Below are positions 60,010-64,000 of a DNA stretch of 64,000 nt, one piece after another. The translations under genes were made by a program, and so were the position numbers. The stretch covers positions 45,656 through 109,655 of the forward strand of contig SJOL01005988.1 of NCBI GenBank assembly GCA_004794785.1, written 5' to 3'. Under the pieces are notes generated by a model. It made no database searches. It saw only the letters and a program-made list of their open reading frames with translations, and was not told the origin of the DNA. Source of the stretch: Opisthorchis felineus. Taxonomy: Eukaryota > Platyhelminthes > Trematoda > Opisthorchiida > Opisthorchiidae. The first letter of the stretch is position 1; each line of letters starts with the position of its first letter.

Positions 60010-61230
60010 ATTCTGTAAGACGGTATATCTCCAGCAGGTCAAAGGTCACCATTTGCTGGTTCACGCATTCGTTGAAGTGCTTTGACAATCTTTTCATTAT
60101 ATCTGCAGGTCAGCGTCAGTAAACCAGCCAGCTGATAAACCATGCATCGAAGTGCAGCGGATCTAGCCGCTGCACCTTCGCTCACCGAACATAGGGTTCT
60201 ACCTAAGGGGATGAGCATTACTGATCTGATGTTTCTACCAGACTCGTGCAGTGCTTCAGAAGCACCTATGGTCAAACAGACAAAGCGACCACGTCTGTGA
60301 TCTATACAGTAGGACAGATCGGACTGTGGCATTGTACGCTTTACCCTTGGCAGTAAAGCTGATGTCACGTCTTTGACACAAGTGTTCGGGGTTGGCAAAT
60401 TCTACCCTGGCCTTCAAAATTCTGGAAGTGATTCCGTCTTTCGCCAGACTGTCGGGTCATATGCAGCTACTCAGAGAGGTGAACTTATCCACCACATCGG
60501 TTGTTTAACCTGCGAGTTGGAGGTTCAGGTTTGATCCTACCCAATCTTTCGGCAGCACTTCTCACTTTACAGGTGCGAAGAGCATACCGATTTGCGTAGC
60601 AGAATTATTTGGGCCAGTTAAGTTAGTTTGCATTTCTAGAGGGTCTGACCCAAGAAGAACAATATCGCCAGCGTACTCAATGTCGGTATTTCGATCCCGG
60701 ATGTGTTAGAAGCGCGTAAGGAGAATTCAAGCAGCACACCAATTACGCAGTTGAAGAGAAAGGTCAACAGAGGATATCCTTGCCTCAAACCACTGGATGT
60801 GCTTAACTTTGGAGACAATTTGCCGGAGACACATACGCGCCCAAGGAAGGAGACACAGAGAGCATTTATAAGAGACAAGAATTAAGAAGGGAAACCCTTC
60901 ACCGCAAGACACTGTCACAGTCTCTGACGTTCCGCGGAGTAAAAAGCAAATTTGAAATCGAGAAATGCGGCTATTGTTAGTCGTCGGAAAGAGTAACGTG
61001 GTCCCAGTAATTTTTACGAAGCGAAGATGTGATCGATGCCACTGCCATAGTCCAAGGCGACGTCTCTGTGAATGGATTGAGGCTCCATCTTTTTCTGAGA
61101 TCAATTCACTGACAACAACCCTCGGACAAGTTAGTCGCACTATCTGGAGCAGGATGGGTTTGTTCTCTGTTGCTAAAGCCTCCATTTTCCGTTTTTTTCG
61201 ATCCACTAGCGTGTCTATCAATCCTAAGGT
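60010..61230 (-). mobile_element. RTE-type element: linker and reverse transcriptase (minus)
   Basis: Minus-strand translation in order: SELISEKDGASIHSQ (linker, about 61080-61125), GKLSPKLSTSSGLRQGYPLL then TFLFNCVIGVLLE (RT motif SGVRQGCPLSPFLFN, about 60745-60840), DIEYAGDIVLLG with the catalytic YADD changed to YAGD (60664-60675). After frame breaks come CQRRDISFTAKGKAYNATVR, SVLLYRSQTWSL and LFDHRCF (about 60250-60350). The order and motifs fit RTE-type LINEs of flatworms. Stops, frameshifts and the YAGD change make it dead. Confidence 0.85.
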
Positions 61231-61239
61231 TCCATGTTA

Positions 61240-61650
61240 TTGGCCGTTTGATGGCTCAGTGATTAGAATGCGGATTTACTGATCGGAAGATTCGTGGTTC
61301 GAACCCGACCTATGCCTCTCGACTTCCCCTGTCTAGGCTTGGGCAACCTGGCAGTATCCGGGCCCTCGTGCTTCTTTCGGGTGGTATGGTGGCTAGATGC
61401 CGAATGCCTGTTACAGCTGAACGACTTTCGTCTGCACGCGCCGTCACAGTCGTTTGTTGCTGGTTAAATTTCCTGGCTTCACTCGAGGCCGCCGATTGCG
61501 ACGGTGTGTTCATCGGGATGTGCGAGCGTCCTCGGGTGAACGGTTTCAAGGACTGTGATCATGGCATCTCATCTTCACCCATTCATCACCCAAATTACCA
61601 TTGTTCCCGCCGAGTTCTGGGATCTCTTCAGCCAACTTAACTACATGATG
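61240..61650 (+). mobile_element. tRNA-derived SINE, family 3
   Basis: Contains an A box TGGCTCAGTGATTAG (61252-) and an exact B box GGTTCGAACCC (61296-61306) with normal tRNA spacing, then a GC-rich body. It interrupts the minus-strand RTE-type element between its endonuclease and linker. No hammerhead core is visible. The right boundary is uncertain. Confidence 0.7.
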
Positions 61651-62280
61651 TTGAACCACAGAGACGCTTTGCAGGTAGTGAACTAAATGACTGCATCACC
61701 CGCCGCGTTCCAGAGGGAAAGCGAATAGATAAACGTCCACGTGCAATCCCATGATCGGAGTCATTTGGTATACTCCCAAACGACCGACAATCGTGTATCA
61801 AAGCTCTCCACCGGTAGCTGGATCGTCTGAGTCCAAGACTGGTTTGCAGTTGGTGGCTTCCAAGACACTGTGCCAACGCTTGTGCTAAAAGTTTGTGCTG
61901 GATAGGAATAAGTGATGTTCAGTGCATAATTGAACAATTCGTTTCCCATTATCTGTGCGGTGAGCGTCAACCCCGGGTCGGCCACAAAGATGGGCTTCAT
62001 CAGGCCACCCTGGGCATTCATCTCAACTGTGAGAATCACAATATTTGTACTTCTCGCTGACCGGATTAACCGTGACAAATCCCGATCAAAGCTATCAGTT
62101 TTAGCCTCAGAGCTACCGTCTGTCGGAACATATGCTGACACAACAAACAAACACCGTTTCTTGATTGAATCAGTCAACCTAACAGCGCTTAGACGACTGT
62201 TTACTGGAATCCAGTCCAGTAAAGCGCATTCAGCCCTCGGGCTAAGCAGAACTTTTGCGCCGTAGATACCATTCGATCAG
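61651..62280 (-). mobile_element. RTE-type element: endonuclease domain (minus)
   Basis: Minus strand: LLSPRAECALLDWIPVNSRL, then LFVVSAYVPTDGSSEAK, DLSRLIRSARSTNIVIL, TVEMNAQGG, GNELFNYALN, VSWKPPTANQSWTQ and, in another frame, DSDHGIARGRLSIRF. These are the ordered motifs of an apurinic-type endonuclease (YAPTD, GDFNA, SDH). The GDxNA catalytic Asp is changed (VEMNA), so the enzyme is dead. Continues the element split at 62290. Confidence 0.88.
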
Positions 62281-62289
62281 GATCACCAG

Positions 62290-63058
62290 GGCCCAAAAAA
62301 GTTAAATGGCATAAATCTAGGTTTGCCCCGAACGATTCAAGATGTGTAGTCGAAGTGAGGTCTTGTTTTGGAGACACAATGTATGTCGATCAAAAGAGAA
62401 AACAAGGCCTTTCACCTTTTCTCTCCAATTTCGTCATTGACGCGATTATGGAAGACCCACTACCGACCCCTGATATTTGTGGGATCGAAATGCTCCCGGG
62501 GCATTCGCTCACAGATATCGAGTACGCAGATGATACAGCTCTTCTTGGATGCCGTCGTAATGCAAAATGTTAAATAATCTAAATAAGTCTGCTCCACCAT
62601 AGGTTGTGCTGGCTTGGTCACGTGCTCCGTATGCCAGTTGGCCGATTTCCTTAAAGAGTCTTTTCGCACAACCACATGAAGGATGGAAACAAGCCAGGGG
62701 ACGTCAATGACTTTGCAACGAAGTATGAAAGCCATTACTAGCAAGCTCAGTTGCGGTGGTCATTGTCGTCTCCCTGGATGGGGACGCCGAGACGGAACAT
62801 ATCAATGGGTAGAGACATTGTCAGTCCCGCCCTCGATGACGCCCGTGCATCTTCAATGCAAAGCTCCCCTCCCGACCTCCCCAGTGAAGAGTCCACTGAT
62901 ACAACTGTACGCATCAACCACATCAGCTATTGCCTCCATTGTGTAGCTATCTAGCCCAACTCCCCAAGTCACCGGTGAACGAAATCACTACGGCTGGAAC
63001 CACTGTACGCGGTTTTTACAGCTGATGATGATGAGCTCTGAGCAGGAGCTAAATGTCA
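62290..63058 (+). mobile_element. RTE-type element: RT C-half and 3' end (plus), nested insertion
   Basis: Plus strand: QGLSPFLSNFVIDAIMED, then LTDIEYADDTALLG with an intact YADD (62523-62534). A deletion joins this to HRLCWLGHVLRMPVGRFP, GWKQARGRQSMTLQ and RLPGWGRRDGTYQWVETLS, the C terminus. It ends with the GATGATGATGAGC-type 3' end (to about 63058). It is opposite in orientation to the element on both sides and splits that element's endonuclease, so it inserted later. Confidence 0.85.
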
Positions 63059-64000
63059 CTCAATCTGATACAGGACAGACGTTGAAAGCCGCAATATGGA
63101 ACAGATCCTTTGAATAAGGGTATGTTATTTCTTTTACTGGGCAGAAGCTTAGATACAGATCAACGGTTAGCTGATTGACAACTAAATTGTCAGAAAGACT
63201 TGGGTGAGGCACATATGGGGAGGAGCCAGTGAACGAACACCTGCAAGGACCAATCATAATTGCCGGTTACCCAGGCCGCGGAAAGGGATTTGGTTGAGAT
63301 ACCTCACCTTGAGCCTTTGATTCAAAAGTCTGACCCACAAGGCAGTGGCAGGATGTAGGGTGTTTTTCGGGTACCCTTACCGTACCCTCTGGCTCAAAAG
63401 CCTGAACCGAGACACAGCGGTTGTTTGGGTTTCCTTGGGGGACCCTTCCTAGAGCTAGGGACTTAATAGTCTGACCCACTTGGCCGCAGGGAGCTGGCCT
63501 GACACGAGAGCGCAGGGCGTAAGGCAGTACCGTTTGACTCCTAATATGCTGCGCACAGCAGGTAACTCCTGAGTGCTACGTGACTCTGGTTCTAAAAGTA
63601 TTTCGACCGTATTGGACAATGCGCCGGTGGTCACCGTCAACCGTTGGGCGGTCGGAGTGTGCGGTTTTGGGGGCTAGCCTTTTCTAACCCAGCAGCATCG
63701 CAGCAGCATCGCTGGACACGCCGGTCGCCTGGAGGAGACGCCTTACTACTTTCACACCCATCGCAGAGGATAGTGCGACTTTACCCCCAGACAATCTCAT
63801 AACACTATTTCTCACATTCCATGGACTAGCAGTTTTTCGTTGGGCTGCTCCCGGTTGGCTTTGGCATGGTTGGGCCTTTTGGAACTGTGTTCCAGCCAGT
63901 ACAGCCCGCAGTATCATTGCAGCACAGAAGTCCGACCACCACGACGAGGTCGGGAACAGGCTGCGTGGAGCACATGTCCACACTCCGTCAATTGTGGCGG
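63059..64000 (-). mobile_element. RTE-type element: 5' region and start of endonuclease (minus)
   Basis: Minus strand: DLFHIAAFNVCPVSD (about 63065-63110) matches the opening LxIATFNVRTL of RTE-type endonucleases. Upstream (to the window edge) is GC-rich 5' sequence with a degenerate tandem repeat at 63300-63500 and minus open frames (63455-63640 and 63684-63983) typical of retroelement 5' regions but without recognised domains. Truncated by the window end. Confidence 0.65.
63300..63500. repeat. Degenerate ~70 bp tandem repeat
   Basis: Three units share (C)TC(A/T)AAAG(T/C)CTGA(C/A)CC followed by a GGG(T/G)(A/G)CCCTTCC-type block; spacing is about 65-75 bases. It resembles the tandem promoter repeats often found in LINE 5' UTRs. 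Confidence 0.5.

Noticed and set aside
63020..63050. CTGATGATGATGAGCTC resembling a hammerhead core
   Set aside because: No GAAA or paired stem II follows; it is the usual trinucleotide-type 3' end of the RTE-type element.

Overview
This window is eukaryotic genomic DNA: AT-rich, mostly non-coding, with short coding islands bounded by canonical AG/GT splice sites. The repeat set (decayed RTE-type and R2-type non-LTR retrotransposons, tRNA-derived SINEs carrying hammerhead-ribozyme motifs, a hammerhead-bearing inverted repeat) together with multi-kilobase introns suggests a flatworm, most likely a digenean trematode. That assignment is inference; no rRNA or mitochondrial marker is present.

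One gene dominates. A plus-strand class 5 semaphorin (plexin-ligand family) runs from about 1.4 or 4.3 kb to 46.5 kb. I rebuilt 13 well supported coding exons (4344-46285) whose splice phases all agree; they sum to 4602 nt, or 1533 codons plus a stop. In order they encode the sema beta-propeller (4.3-25.2 kb), a PSI cysteine knot, seven thrombospondin type 1 repeats (25.4-43.4 kb), and a final exon with one transmembrane helix and a roughly 375-residue cytoplasmic tail. A further upstream exon (1408-1552) is plausible; the signal-peptide exon was not found and probably lies left of the window. Two AATAAA signals close the 3' UTR.

The introns are repeat-bearing. At 10.79-11.45 kb two slightly-over-unit-length copies of a ~306 bp monomer lie in opposite orientation, each with a hammerhead-like motif of the type known from Penelope-like elements and retrozymes. 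At 11.9-12.5 kb two tRNA-derived SINEs lie head to head, each with a hammerhead motif just after the tRNA-like promoter. Older copies occur at 18.5, 29.8 and perhaps 21.5 kb. A second tRNA/hammerhead SINE family has copies at 44.4 and 53.5 kb. A decayed R2-type element sits antisense in the 36.7-40.2 kb intron.

Downstream of the semaphorin, 46.56-46.94 kb is the 3' end of an RTE-type retrotransposon. Next come two phase-compatible candidate exons (47.5 and 48.65 kb) of an unidentified plus-strand gene and a ~245 bp palindromic MITE-like element (49.3 kb), followed by a long stretch in which I recognise almost nothing (50-59 kb). From 59 to 64 kb there is a nested cluster of dead RTE-type elements: a minus-strand element (5' region, endonuclease, linker, reverse transcriptase) interrupted by a plus-strand RT/3'-end fragment and by another tRNA-derived SINE.
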